Part shown: positions 33,400 through 42,166 of the stretch, in pieces
Layout of the letters: every line of letters begins with the position of its first letter
Position numbering within the stretch: position 1 is the first letter of the stretch
Assembly: GCA_029287595.1 (NCBI GenBank)
Contig: JARFQU010000224.1
Coordinates: 1 to 64,000 of the forward strand
Origin: Halioglobus sp.
Lineage (GTDB): Bacteria; Pseudomonadota; Gammaproteobacteria; Pseudomonadales; Halieaceae
Length of the DNA stretch: 64,000 bases
Direction: 5' to 3'
The notes under the pieces: generated by a model
The model's input: only the letters and a program-made list of their open reading frames with translations
What the model was told of the DNA's origin: nothing
The model's database searches: none
Translations under genes and position numbers: made by a program

Positions 33400-35466
33400 A
33401 TGGCCAGTTTATGGAACAGCTTCAGATCCGGTGTTGCGGCACTGACGGCCGCACTTTCCCTTAGCCAGGGTGCCAGCGCTGCGGGCTTGATGACGCCGGC
33501 AGGCGCTGATCTTCCGGCGCTGCAGATCCGACAACATCACGTCAATGTCATTATTGAGGATGGCTATGCCGTCACCACGATCGAGCAGCAGTTTTTTAAT
33601 CCACACAACCAGGTCCTGGAAGCAATTTACTCCTTTCCGGTGCCAGAACATGCCGCAGTCGGAGAGTTCACCTATTGGATCGATAACAGGGCGGTAACTG
33701 GCGAGGTCGTAGAAAAAGATCGGGGAGAGGAAATTTACCAACAGGAGAAGGCACAGGGCCGGGAAGCGGCGCTTGTCACACAGGAGGCGTACCGCTCCTT
33801 CGACAGCCGTGTTTATCCGGTCCGGGCGCAGGATAATGTTCGCATCCGCCTGGTGTATATGCAGCCGGTGCACGCGGACCTGGGTATCGGCCGCTATGTC
33901 TATCCGCTGGAAGATGGCGGAGTGGATGAAGAACGGCTGGCCTTCTGGAATTACCAGGAGATGGTGCAGGAAGCGTTCAGTTTCAAGCTGCGCATGCGTT
34001 CTTCTTATCCCGTCGAGGAATTCCGCCTGCCTCAGCACCCGCAGGCGGCTGTAGTAAGAGAGAATGAGCAGACCTGGGAGGTTTCATTCAGCGCTGGCCA
34101 GCAGGCGGATGACCCTGCAGAGGGTTCGCTGGAGCCGCTCGCGAGTGCCTACCGGCTGAACAAGGATATCGTGGTGTACTGGCGGCACCAGCAGGGCTTG
34201 CCCGGTGCTGTCGATATGATTGCGCACAGGGCTCCCGGTAGCGGCCGCGGCACCTTCATGATGACCGTGACCCCCGGTGATGACCTGTCAGACATCCAGG
34301 GTGGGCGCGACTGGGTGTTCGTACTGGATTTCTCCGGCTCCATGCAGGGCAAGTACCAGAGCCTGGTAGAGGGCGTCCGGCAGGGCCTCGCCAAACTGCA
34401 TACCGACGACCGGTTCCGCATCGTCCTGTTCAACAACCGCGCGCAGGAGCTCACCAGGGGCTATACGCCGGTCAGTAAAAACAATATCGACCACTACACC
34501 CGGAGATTGGACGGCATCAACCCGGAGGGCGGCACGAATCTCTATGCGGGCCTGGAGCGGGGATTCATGGGCCTGGATGCCGATCGGCCCAGTGCTGTCA
34601 TCCTGGTCACAGACGGTGTCGCCAATGTCGGTATGACAGAGAAAAAGGATTTTCTTTCCCTGCTTGAGAAACGCGATGTGCGCCTATTCAGCTTCGTCAT
34701 GGGCAACAGCGCCAACCGGCCCCTGCTGGAGGAGATGACCAGGGTGTCCAATGGCTTTGCCATGAATATCTCCAACAGCGATGATATCGCGGGTCGCCTG
34801 ATGCAAACCGCTGACAAGCTGAGCCACGAGGCCTATCGCGATATCGATATCAAGGTGGCGGGTGTCAAGGTGAGAGACCTGACACCAGCAAAGTTCGGCT
34901 CTGTGTATCGCGGGCAGCAGTTGATTGTCTTCGGTCACTACTGGGGAGAGGGCCCCGCCGACGTGCGGATCAGCGGTAAAGTCTCTGGCGAAACCCGCGA
35001 ATACGGAACACGTGTTGAATTCCCCACGCAAAGTACGCTGCACCCCGAATTGGAGCGGTTATGGGCATTTGCCAGCATCGAGGATCTGCAGAACCGCATC
35101 GACTATCTCGGCCCGGACAGTGACAGCGAGCAGGCCATTGTCGACCTGGCAGTGGAGTACGGCCTGGTCACCCCTTATACCTCCATGCTCGTTGTGCGCG
35201 AGGAATTGTTCGAACAGTACGGTATGGAACGCAACAATGCGCGGCGCGTGAGCAACGAGCAGGCGGCTCGCGAGCAGCGGGCATCCAATCCGGTAACTAG
35301 TCACCGCCAGGATGTGGCTCAGCCGGCCTTTAATGGCAACCGCGCCTATCCCAAAAGCGGTGGCGGAGCGGTGGGGCCATGGATGGTGCTGATACTGCTG
35401 CCACTTGTGCTGCTCGAACTGCGATCCAGCCGACCCAAAGCCGGCTTACCCAGGTCGTACCGATGA
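33400..35466 (+). CDS. VIT and vWA domain protein with GlyGly-CTERM signal
   Basis: 688 residues from ATG 33400, with GAGGAG eight bases upstream. The order is signal peptide (to about residue 27), VIT domain (YAVTTIEQQFFNPHNQVLEA, DRGEEIYQQEKAQGREAAL), then vWA domain with MIDAS motif DFSGS near residue 310 and TDGVANVG. The end is diagnostic: a glycine-rich SGGGAVG, a hydrophobic helix (PWMVLILLPLVLLE) and a basic tail (RSSRPKAGLPRSYR). This is a GlyGly-CTERM sorting signal cut by rhombosortase. Its stop overlaps the rhombosortase start. Likely a surface or secreted adhesive protein. Confidence 0.88.
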   Translation: MASLWNSFRSGVAALTAALSLSQGASAAGLMTPAGADLPALQIRQHHVNVIIEDGYAVTTIEQQFFNPHNQVLEAIYSFPVPEHAAVGEFTYWIDNRAVTGEVVEKDRGEEIYQQEKAQGREAALVTQEAYRSFDSRVYPVRAQDNVRIRLVYMQPVHADLGIGRYVYPLEDGGVDEERLAFWNYQEMVQEAFSFKLRMRSSYPVEEFRLPQHPQAAVVRENEQTWEVSFSAGQQADDPAEGSLEPLASAYRLNKDIVVYWRHQQGLPGAVDMIAHRAPGSGRGTFMMTVTPGDDLSDIQGGRDWVFVLDFSGSMQGKYQSLVEGVRQGLAKLHTDDRFRIVLFNNRAQELTRGYTPVSKNNIDHYTRRLDGINPEGGTNLYAGLERGFMGLDADRPSAVILVTDGVANVGMTEKKDFLSLLEKRDVRLFSFVMGNSANRPLLEEMTRVSNGFAMNISNSDDIAGRLMQTADKLSHEAYRDIDIKVAGVKVRDLTPAKFGSVYRGQQLIVFGHYWGEGPADVRISGKVSGETREYGTRVEFPTQSTLHPELERLWAFASIEDLQNRIDYLGPDSDSEQAIVDLAVEYGLVTPYTSMLVVREELFEQYGMERNNARRVSNEQAAREQRASNPVTSHRQDVAQPAFNGNRAYPKSGGGAVGPWMVLILLPLVLLELRSSRPKAGLPRSYR

Positions 35467-36080
35467 CGCGTATTCCGCTCCTGTCCCTGCTGCTGGGCGC
35501 AGTTACCTTGCTGCTGATGGCGTCACCGCCTGCAATGCATGAACTGCTTTATTTCGACACCCGGCAGCTACAGCAGGGCATGCCCCTGGGTATTATTACA
35601 GCGCACTGGATACACGCAGACGGCGAACACCTGGCGTGGAATCTCGGCGCGCTGTTACTGATTGCACCGTTAATTGAAATGCATTCCCGCACCCTGTTGT
35701 GGTCGAGTCTGCTTGCCGGTACGGTATGCGTTGATCTGCTGCTGATATCACCCTGGAGTGACCTGCAGCGTTATTGTGGGTTATCCGGAGTACTGAATAC
35801 GCTGTTCGGGACGCTGCTCTACCTGTACTGGCGGCGAACGCGCTCACCAGTAGTTATAATTGTCAGCTTTCTCGCGGTGGTAAAGATCGCGCTGGAAGTG
35901 ATATCAGGGCAGGCTTTATTCACCGATTTCGGTTGGCCGCCGTTTGCCATAGCTCATCTTGCAGGCATACTGGCTACGCCACTGGCGATCTGGTGTGCCT
36001 GCCATCTAAAAAGCAGGCAATGCCACATGGCCACAACTGCTGCGAGGAGTGTTCATGGGGATCTGGTCACGGGCGAGTGA
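35463..36080 (+). CDS. rrtA: Rhombosortase (rhomboid-like GlyGly-CTERM protease)
   Basis: 205 residues, about six transmembrane helices. The rhomboid catalytic dyad is clear: GLSG with S108, and H165 in FAIAHLAG. The loop before TM2 carries AHWIHADGEHLAWN. Rhombosortases cleave GlyGly-CTERM signals in the inner membrane. The start ATG overlaps the TGA of the VIT/vWA gene, whose C-terminus has just such a signal, so this appears to be a matched protease-substrate pair. Confidence 0.87.
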   Translation: MTRIPLLSLLLGAVTLLLMASPPAMHELLYFDTRQLQQGMPLGIITAHWIHADGEHLAWNLGALLLIAPLIEMHSRTLLWSSLLAGTVCVDLLLISPWSDLQRYCGLSGVLNTLFGTLLYLYWRRTRSPVVIIVSFLAVVKIALEVISGQALFTDFGWPPFAIAHLAGILATPLAIWCACHLKSRQCHMATTAARSVHGDLVTGE

Positions 36081-37371
36081 GATCGCCGCGGCAACACCAC
36101 TGGAGAGGAACCGCTACGTAGACTTCCTGCGTGCGGTGTCCATCGTCTTTGTCATTACCGGTCACTGGCTGATTACCACCGCCGTATGGGATGCCGGAAA
36201 TGATACCCTACGCCCCGTACTGGCGCTGGAAAGCGTACGCTGGACGGCGTGGCTGACCTGGCTGTTCCAGGTGATGCCCATTTTTTTTATCGTCGGTGGT
36301 TATGCCAACGCGGTATCACTGGAAGGCGCCCGGAAAAAACACCTGAGTTACGCCCAGTGGTTGACCGGGCGGCTGCACAGACTGCTGACTCCATTACTGT
36401 TGCTGGTGCTGGTCTGGGCTGTGGTGTCTATACTGATGCAACTTGCAGGCGCAGCGGAGGAAACCATCCGATTCGTTTCGCGCACCGCGCTGGTTCCCAC
36501 CTGGTTCCTCGCCATCTACACCATGATCGTGTTGCTGGCGCCAGCCAGTTACGCCCTGTGGCTGCGCTGGGGTTTTGTCTCTCTGGCGGCTTTCATTCTT
36601 TTGGCAATCTTCGTGGACTTCGCTTTCTTTCAGCTGGACATGAAGGTTTTCGGCTGGAGCAACTACTTTTGGGTCTGGCTAGCGATGCACCACCTCGGAT
36701 TCGCCTGGCGGGATGGGCGCATCGGCAGCCCAATTCTGCTACTGATCCTGGGGGTGGTCTGTTTCGGGGTGTTTGCGTCGCTCATCAGCATTGGTCCCTA
36801 CCCTGTCGCCATGGCCGGTTCCCCCGGCGATGAGGTGAGCAATACCCTGCCGCCCAAGGTCACCTTGATAGCGCTAGGCTTAGCCCAGTTTGGTTTTTTG
36901 CTAGCGATCGAAAGGCCCATGCAGCGAATATTAGCGGGGCTCAGGGTGTGGACCTGTACCGTCATCATCAACACCATGATTATGACAATTTACCTTTGGC
37001 ATATGACCGTCCTGCTGTTGGTGCTCGCCGGTGCCTGGGTGGCAAATGGTTTCGGTATGGGTATGGCGCCGGGTTCTGCCCAATGGTGGTGGACACGGCC
37101 GATCTGGCTGGGCTTGTTGACGGTGCTGCTCATACCCTGCGCACTGATGTTATCCCCGCTGGAAAGAGCGGGGGCTCCGCAACATTCACCAGTGCCGTCG
37201 GCGCCGCGACTGGTAATGGGCGCGACCATGGCAGGCCTGGGGATCAGCCTGGCGACATTGCTGGGTTTTGACGGCGAGCTATTTTCTCTCACCAGCTCAG
37301 GTACCCTGGCGCTGGTACTGGCCGGTGCCTGGGTCTGTGGAATATCGTTGAGGAAAAAAAGCCCTGCTTGA
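36055..37371 (+). CDS. Acyltransferase-3 family membrane protein
   Basis: 438 residues, about ten transmembrane segments. The family signature RYVDFLRAVSIVFVITGHW carries the active-site histidine, and FFIVGGYANAVSL and LVPTWFLAIYTMIV follow the pattern. These enzymes O-acylate sugars or envelope glycans across the inner membrane. ATG 36055 (GAGGAG upstream) starts inside the rhombosortase gene, so the two overlap by 26 bp. Possibly it modifies the anchor of the VIT/vWA protein or an unrelated glycan; this is only inference. Confidence 0.85.
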   Translation: MGIWSRASEIAAATPLERNRYVDFLRAVSIVFVITGHWLITTAVWDAGNDTLRPVLALESVRWTAWLTWLFQVMPIFFIVGGYANAVSLEGARKKHLSYAQWLTGRLHRLLTPLLLLVLVWAVVSILMQLAGAAEETIRFVSRTALVPTWFLAIYTMIVLLAPASYALWLRWGFVSLAAFILLAIFVDFAFFQLDMKVFGWSNYFWVWLAMHHLGFAWRDGRIGSPILLLILGVVCFGVFASLISIGPYPVAMAGSPGDEVSNTLPPKVTLIALGLAQFGFLLAIERPMQRILAGLRVWTCTVIINTMIMTIYLWHMTVLLLVLAGAWVANGFGMGMAPGSAQWWWTRPIWLGLLTVLLIPCALMLSPLERAGAPQHSPVPSAPRLVMGATMAGLGISLATLLGFDGELFSLTSSGTLALVLAGAWVCGISLRKKSPA

Positions 37372-37646
37372 CGCTGTGGCATGCTGATTACGGCACTCAA
37401 ATCTCCGTGCACTTGGTGGCTGATTACATTAGTACCCAGGCTATTGATTTTATTAGGCTTAAAAAATTCCGCCACCCAATAAGCCATACACTCATCGGCC
37501 TGCGGGGGCAATTTCACACCGACCAGCGCGCCAGCCTGACAGCCTGGCAGAGTTTATAATCTATAGCGAGCCGCAAAGCTCGCCGCCTTTTCTCATCTGA
37601 ATTATCGGACAGCCCGTATGTTTCTTTGGTTTTATCAAATTTTAGG

Positions 37647-37672
37647 CTATAACTATAAACACTATAACTATA
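37647..37672. promoter_or_regulatory. Direct-repeat site upstream of coxM
   Basis: CTATAACTATA occurs twice, at 37647-37657 and 37662-37672, with AACA between them and a 15-bp period. It overlaps the proposed -10 element. A regulator reading tandem sites, for example one sensing CO, could bind here. Confidence 0.45.
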
Positions 37673-37673
37673 C

Positions 37674-37700
37674 GGGCGGTCGGCACCCGGTTTACCGCCC
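37674..37700 (+). promoter_or_regulatory. Leader stem-loop before coxM
   Basis: GGGCGGT (37674-37680) pairs with ACCGCCC (37694-37700) around a 13-base loop. The coxM ribosome-binding site GAGGT lies seven bases beyond the stem and ATG 37716 follows, so the structure could influence translation. Confidence 0.4.
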
Positions 37701-37715
37701 TCATGCGAGGTCACT

Positions 37716-38579
37716 ATGATTCCATCGGAATTTGAATACCACAAAGCCACCAGTATTCAGGACGCCATAGCCCAGCTAGGCGCACATGAAGACTCCAAGC
37801 TACTGGCAGGCGGGCACAGCCTCCTGCCAATGATGAAATTACGTTTCGCCGAGCCGCCTCACTTGATTGATATCAATGGCATTGAGGAACTCCGGGGCAT
37901 CCGGCTGGAGGGCGACACGATCTGTATCGGCGCCATGACCACCGAAAACGAGCTGATCGAATCCGAGATTCTGCAGCAGCACTGCCCGCTTCTGGTGGAA
38001 GCGGCCCGATTAGTGGCCGATCCACAGGTAAGAAACCGCGGCACCATTGGTGGCGATGTGGCACACGGCGACCCGGGCAACGATCACCCTGCCGTGATGC
38101 TGGCCCTGGATGCCACTTTGGTTCTGCATGGCCCTGACGGTGAGCGTCAGCAATCAGCCAATGGTTTCTTCCTGGGAACCTACTGGAACGACCTGCAGGA
38201 GCAGGAAATCCTGGTTGAGTTGCGTGTCCCCGTGATCAAAAAGGGCGTGGGCCACGGCTACAGCAAATTGAAACGCAAAACAGGCGATTATGCCGTCGCT
38301 GGCTCGCCGGTGGTTATTGAACTGGACGGGGACGTCTGTCGCGATATCAGAATCGCCCTAACCAACGTGGCGCCCATGGCGATTAGAGCGGAAGCAGCGG
38401 AAAATATACTGCGCGGTAAGGTCATCGACGACGCACTGATCGAACAGGCCGCCGCGGAAGTCCTCGCGGTCTGTGACCCCGCAGAAGACTTGCGGGGAGA
38501 CGTTCTCTACAAATCCCATATGGGGGCCGAGATGGCCCGCCGCTCCATTCGCGCTGCACTGCAACAGGCAAGAGGATAA
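37716..38579 (+). CDS. coxM: CO dehydrogenase medium (FAD) subunit CoxM
   Basis: 287 residues: the FAD-binding domain of the xanthine dehydrogenase/CO dehydrogenase family with [15 protein letters not shown] (residues 28-42), the flavin-contact motif [19 protein letters not shown] near residue 106, and the C-terminal CO_deh_flav_C region ([16 protein letters not shown]). It accepts electrons from CoxS clusters and passes them to the respiratory chain. It starts the operon; four bases separate it from coxS. The order M-S-L is that of form I clusters. Confidence 0.93.
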   Translation: MIPSEFEYHKATSIQDAIAQLGAHEDSKLLAGGHSLLPMMKLRFAEPPHLIDINGIEELRGIRLEGDTICIGAMTTENELIESEILQQHCPLLVEAARLVADPQVRNRGTIGGDVAHGDPGNDHPAVMLALDATLVLHGPDGERQQSANGFFLGTYWNDLQEQEILVELRVPVIKKGVGHGYSKLKRKTGDYAVAGSPVVIELDGDVCRDIRIALTNVAPMAIRAEAAENILRGKVIDDALIEQAAAEVLAVCDPAEDLRGDVLYKSHMGAEMARRSIRAALQQARG

Positions 38580-38583
38580 CACC

Positions 38584-39060
38584 ATGGCAAAGCAACATGT
38601 TTCATTCAACCTCAACGGTAAGCAAGTTGACGCTTTGGTGGAACCAAGAGAGTTATTGGTGCACACCATCCGGGAGACACTCAGCCTGACCGGCACCCAC
38701 ATAGGCTGTGAAAGTTCGCACTGTGGTGCCTGCACAGTCGATCTGGACGGCAAATCGGTTAAATCCTGTACCGTACTTTCGATGCAGGCAGACGGCTCTG
38801 AGCTGAAAACCGTTGAAGGCCTGGCGGATGCCGAGGGCCTGCATGCTGTACAGCAGGCTTTCATTCAGGAACATGGTTTGCAGTGCGGCTTTTGCACACC
38901 GGGAATGTTGATCAGGGCCTACCGCTTCTTACAGGAGAATCCGAACCCCACCGAAGAGGAAATCCGCTGGGGGATGTCTGGCAACCTGTGCCGCTGTACC
39001 GGCTACCAGAATATCGTCAAGGCGGTGCAGACAGCCGCACAAACGCTACAACAAGCCTGA
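38584..39060 (+). CDS. coxS: CO dehydrogenase small (2x[2Fe-2S]) subunit CoxS
   Basis: 158 residues, ATG 38584. The plant-type ferredoxin cluster is ligated by C42, C47, C50 and C62 ([16 protein letters not shown]), the second cluster by C101, C104, C136 and C138 (CGFCTPGM, then CRCTGYQNI). All eight ligands are present. It shuttles electrons from the Mo-Cu centre to the FAD of CoxM. Eleven bases separate it from coxL. Confidence 0.95.
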   Translation: MAKQHVSFNLNGKQVDALVEPRELLVHTIRETLSLTGTHIGCESSHCGACTVDLDGKSVKSCTVLSMQADGSELKTVEGLADAEGLHAVQQAFIQEHGLQCGFCTPGMLIRAYRFLQENPNPTEEEIRWGMSGNLCRCTGYQNIVKAVQTAAQTLQQA

Positions 39061-39070
39061 GGTGACCGGA

Positions 39071-41476
39071 ATGGAACAAACAGCTGAAGTACAGGACCGC
39101 GAAGATTCCCTCAAAGGTGTGGGATGTTCACGCAAACGTAAAGAGGACGCCCGTTTTGTGCAGGGTACCGGCAGATATACCGATGACTTCAAATTCCCGG
39201 GTATGTTGTTCGCGGACATGGTGCGCAGCCCTTACGCCCACGCCCGGATAAAAAGTATTAACAAAGAAAAGGCACTGGCCCTGCCCGGCGTGCACGCGGT
39301 GCTCACCGCGGACGATCTGAAGCCGCTGAATCTGCACTGGATGCCGACTCTGGCCGGTGATGTCCAGGCAGTGCTGGCAGATGAAAAAGTGCATTTCCAG
39401 TACCAGGAAGTAGCCGTGGTCATTGCTGACGATCGCTACATTGCGGCCGATGCCATTGAATTGGTAGAAGTCGAGTACGAAGAGCTGGAGGTGCTGGTCG
39501 ATGCACATCGGGCTATGGATAGCGATGCCCCAGTCCTGCGCGAGGACCTGGTCGGCAAGATGGACGGTGCGCACAGCAAGCGTGTCCATGACAATCACAT
39601 CTTCAACTGGCAGGCTGGCGATAAAGAGGCCACAGACCGGGTCTTCGAGCAGGCTGAAGTCACCGTCAAACAGGACATGTACTATCCGCGAGTACATCCC
39701 TGCCCCATGGAAACCTGCGGATGTGTTGCCTCTTTCGATAAGATCAATGAGCACCTTACCGTCCATATCACCTCCCAGGCGCCGCATGTCGTGCGCACGG
39801 TGGTATCGATGCTGTCCGGGATTCCCGAGAGCAAGATTCGTATTATCTCGCCCGATATTGGCGGCGGTTTCGGTAACAAGGTCGGCATTTACCCCGGCTA
39901 CGTGGTCTCCATCGTGGCTTCAATCGTGCTGGGCGTACCCGTGAAATGGGTAGAAGACCGGATGGAAAATATTTCCACTACCGCTTTCGCCCGTGATTAC
40001 CACATGACCGGGGAGATCGCTGCTGACAAGGAAGGACGCATCAAGGCGCTGCGCGTTAACGTGTTGGCAGATCACGGGGCTTTTGATGCCTGTGCCGACC
40101 CCTCCAAGTTTCCCGCGGGACTTATGCATATTTGCACCGGCTCATACGATGTGCCCGTAGCACACCTGAATGTCGATGGCGTATACACGAACAAGGCACC
40201 CGGCGGCGTGGCGTATCGCTGCTCTTTCCGGGTAACAGAAGCTGTCTACGTGATAGAGCGGACCATGGACGTATTGGCGCAGAAGCTTGGCATCGATAAA
40301 GCGGAGCTAAGGCGACGCAATTTCGTCAAGGTTGAGCAGTTTCCCTACAAGACCTGCCTGGGCTGGGAGCTGGACAGCGGCGATTACCACACCGCTCTGG
40401 AAAAAGTGCTGAACGCTGTGGACTACGATGCGCTGCGCAAGGAACAACAGGAAAAGCGGGCGCAGGGTGAGCTGATGGGCATCGGCCTGTGCACTTTCAC
40501 TGAAATCGTGGGCGCCGGGCCGTCGCGCAATTGTGACATTCTGGGCGTCGGCATGTTCGACAGCGCCGAGATTCGCGTGCACCCTACCGGTAGCGTTATG
40601 GCCAGAATGGGCACCATTACCCAGGGTCAGGGGCATCAGACGACCTATGCACAGATTATCGCCAGCGAGCTGGGTATCTCTTCCGATGAGATCTCCATTG
40701 AAGAAGGCGATACCGATACGGCTCCCTACGGCCTGGGGACTTACGGCTCCCGGTCAACCCCGGTCGGTGGAGCGGCAACCGCAGTGGCTGCTCGCAAAAT
40801 TCGCGCGAAAGCGCAGAAAATCGCTGCACACCTGCTCGAGGTCAGTGAGAATGATCTGGAATGGGAAGTAGACCGGTTTAAAGTAAAAGGCGTTCCCGGC
40901 CAGGAAAAAACCATGAAGGAAGTCGCCTGGGCGGCGTATAACAACGTGCCGGAGGGCATGGAGCCGGGCCTCGAGGCGGTCGACTACTACGATCCGCCCA
41001 ACTTTACTTACCCTTTCGGCATTTACCTGTGTGTACTGGATATCGACAAACGCACGGGCGAGACGACGGTGCGCAGATTTTACGCACTTGACGATTGCGG
41101 CACGCGCATTAACCCCATGATTATTGAGGGGCAAATACACGGCGGGTTAACCGAGGGCTTTGCGGTTGCCATGGGGCAGGAGATGCCCTTTGATGAGCAG
41201 GGTAACCTGTTGGGCAATACGCTGATGGATTACTTCGTGCCAACCTTCGTAGAGACACCCCACTGGGAGACCGACTACACCGTCACGCCGTCACCGCATC
41301 ACCCGTTAGGTGCCAAGGGCGTCGCGGAATCACCCCACGTGGGGAGCATACCCTGCTTCACCTCTGCCATCGTTGATGCCTTTGCGCACCTGGACGTTAC
41401 CCATATGGATATGCCACACAGCGCCTGGCGCGTTTGGCAGAAGGTGCACGAGCTGGGCCTGGACACACCCGCATAG
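39071..41476 (+). CDS. coxL: Form I aerobic CO dehydrogenase large subunit CoxL
   Basis: 801 residues from ATG 39071; a GTG nine bases before is less likely. It has the two molybdenum-hydroxylase domains. The decisive loop at residues 381-387 reads AYRCSFR, with C384 as the copper ligand, so this is form I (true CO-oxidising) rather than form II, which has AYRGAGR. Other anchors are GGGFGNKVGIYPGY and the C-terminal LGAKGVAESP with the catalytic glutamate. With CoxM and CoxS it should oxidise CO to CO2 at a CuSMoO2 site holding MCD. Confidence 0.95.
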   Translation: MEQTAEVQDREDSLKGVGCSRKRKEDARFVQGTGRYTDDFKFPGMLFADMVRSPYAHARIKSINKEKALALPGVHAVLTADDLKPLNLHWMPTLAGDVQAVLADEKVHFQYQEVAVVIADDRYIAADAIELVEVEYEELEVLVDAHRAMDSDAPVLREDLVGKMDGAHSKRVHDNHIFNWQAGDKEATDRVFEQAEVTVKQDMYYPRVHPCPMETCGCVASFDKINEHLTVHITSQAPHVVRTVVSMLSGIPESKIRIISPDIGGGFGNKVGIYPGYVVSIVASIVLGVPVKWVEDRMENISTTAFARDYHMTGEIAADKEGRIKALRVNVLADHGAFDACADPSKFPAGLMHICTGSYDVPVAHLNVDGVYTNKAPGGVAYRCSFRVTEAVYVIERTMDVLAQKLGIDKAELRRRNFVKVEQFPYKTCLGWELDSGDYHTALEKVLNAVDYDALRKEQQEKRAQGELMGIGLCTFTEIVGAGPSRNCDILGVGMFDSAEIRVHPTGSVMARMGTITQGQGHQTTYAQIIASELGISSDEISIEEGDTDTAPYGLGTYGSRSTPVGGAATAVAARKIRAKAQKIAAHLLEVSENDLEWEVDRFKVKGVPGQEKTMKEVAWAAYNNVPEGMEPGLEAVDYYDPPNFTYPFGIYLCVLDIDKRTGETTVRRFYALDDCGTRINPMIIEGQIHGGLTEGFAVAMGQEMPFDEQGNLLGNTLMDYFVPTFVETPHWETDYTVTPSPHHPLGAKGVAESPHVGSIPCFTSAIVDAFAHLDVTHMDMPHSAWRVWQKVHELGLDTPA

Positions 41477-41478
41477 AA

Positions 41479-41497
41479 CGCCGCCCGCGGTGCGGCG
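41479..41497. other. GC stem in the coxL-coxG gap
   Basis: CGCCGC (41479-41484) and GCGGCG (41492-41497) form a six-base stem with a seven-base loop, just after the coxL stop. There is no T run after it, so it looks like an mRNA stability or attenuation element rather than a full terminator. Confidence 0.35.
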
Positions 41498-41542
41498 GTT
41501 GGTAGCTTTGGACGCGACCCTTTTCTCGTTGGAGAGATATAG

Positions 41543-42124
41543 ATGCAAGTAGATTTGGAAAAAGAATTTGAATTGCCAGGGTCGGCTGCCCAGGGATGGG
41601 AGTTTCTGCAGAATATCCCCGGCGTCGCCAGCTGCATGCCCGGCGCTGAAATCACCGATACGATCGATGAGAACAACTACAAGGGCAAGGTTAAGATGAA
41701 AATCGGGCCGGCTGCCATGGCCTTTGCTGGCGACATCGTAATTAGCAATATTGATGCACAAAAGCGCGAGCTTAACCTGTTGGGCAAGGGCCAGGATAGC
41801 AAGGGCAGTTCATCTGCTTCAATGGATCTTACCGCCTGGATCGTCGATACCGATGGGGGCAAGAGTGCCTTGAAAGGCAATGCGTCAGTAACGGTGACCG
41901 GCAAGGCAGCCAGTCTGGGCGGACGCATGATGATGCAGGTCGCAGACCAGATCCTGAACCAGTTCGGGGCAAATTTCGCGGATCATATCGCAGCCATGGG
42001 TGGAGGTGCTGAAGCCGAGGAAGCGCGGGAACACATTGCGCATCAGCCCAAGGAAATTAATGGCCTGAGATTCGCCTGGTCCGTATTCATAGGCTGGCTG
42101 CGCAGTCTTTTTAGTGGCAAGTAA
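41543..42124 (+). CDS. coxG: CoxG-like SRPBCC membrane-recruitment protein
   Basis: 193 residues. The N-terminal half is the CoxG SRPBCC fold (PGSAAQGWEFLQNIPGVASC, MPGAEITDTIDENNYKGKVK), and the C-terminus is a hydrophobic/basic anchor (GLRFAWSVFIGWLRSLFSGK). CoxG proteins tether the CO dehydrogenase to the membrane, possibly carrying quinone, and are needed for growth on CO in the organisms where they have been studied. It follows coxL by 66 bp and precedes coxD. Confidence 0.9.
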   Translation: MQVDLEKEFELPGSAAQGWEFLQNIPGVASCMPGAEITDTIDENNYKGKVKMKIGPAAMAFAGDIVISNIDAQKRELNLLGKGQDSKGSSSASMDLTAWIVDTDGGKSALKGNASVTVTGKAASLGGRMMMQVADQILNQFGANFADHIAAMGGGAEAEEAREHIAHQPKEINGLRFAWSVFIGWLRSLFSGK

Positions 42125-42166
42125 GCCTGATTCTGGCCGGGCATTCAGTTGATGGGCTCTTAAGTA

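Larger units (their letters stand above)
37372..37715. promoter_or_regulatory. Regulatory region of the cox operon (344 bp)
   Basis: No gene here. Visible parts, in order: a GC stem GCGAGC/GCTCGC at 37566-37583 followed by a short T-rich run, which may end the acyltransferase transcript; a promoter-like pair TTGGTT (37626-37631) and TATAAC (37648-37653) with a 16-bp spacer; 11-bp direct repeats (37647-37672); and a stem with 7-bp arms (37674-37700). The GAGGT box for coxM follows. Confidence 0.6.

Noticed and set aside
33409-34038. 209-codon open frame opposite the VIT/vWA gene
   Set aside because: Antisense of the VIT domain and unsupported.
39062-41476. CoxL as form II (AYRGAGR type)
   Set aside because: The loop reads AYRCSFR and the gene order is M-S-L, which is form I.
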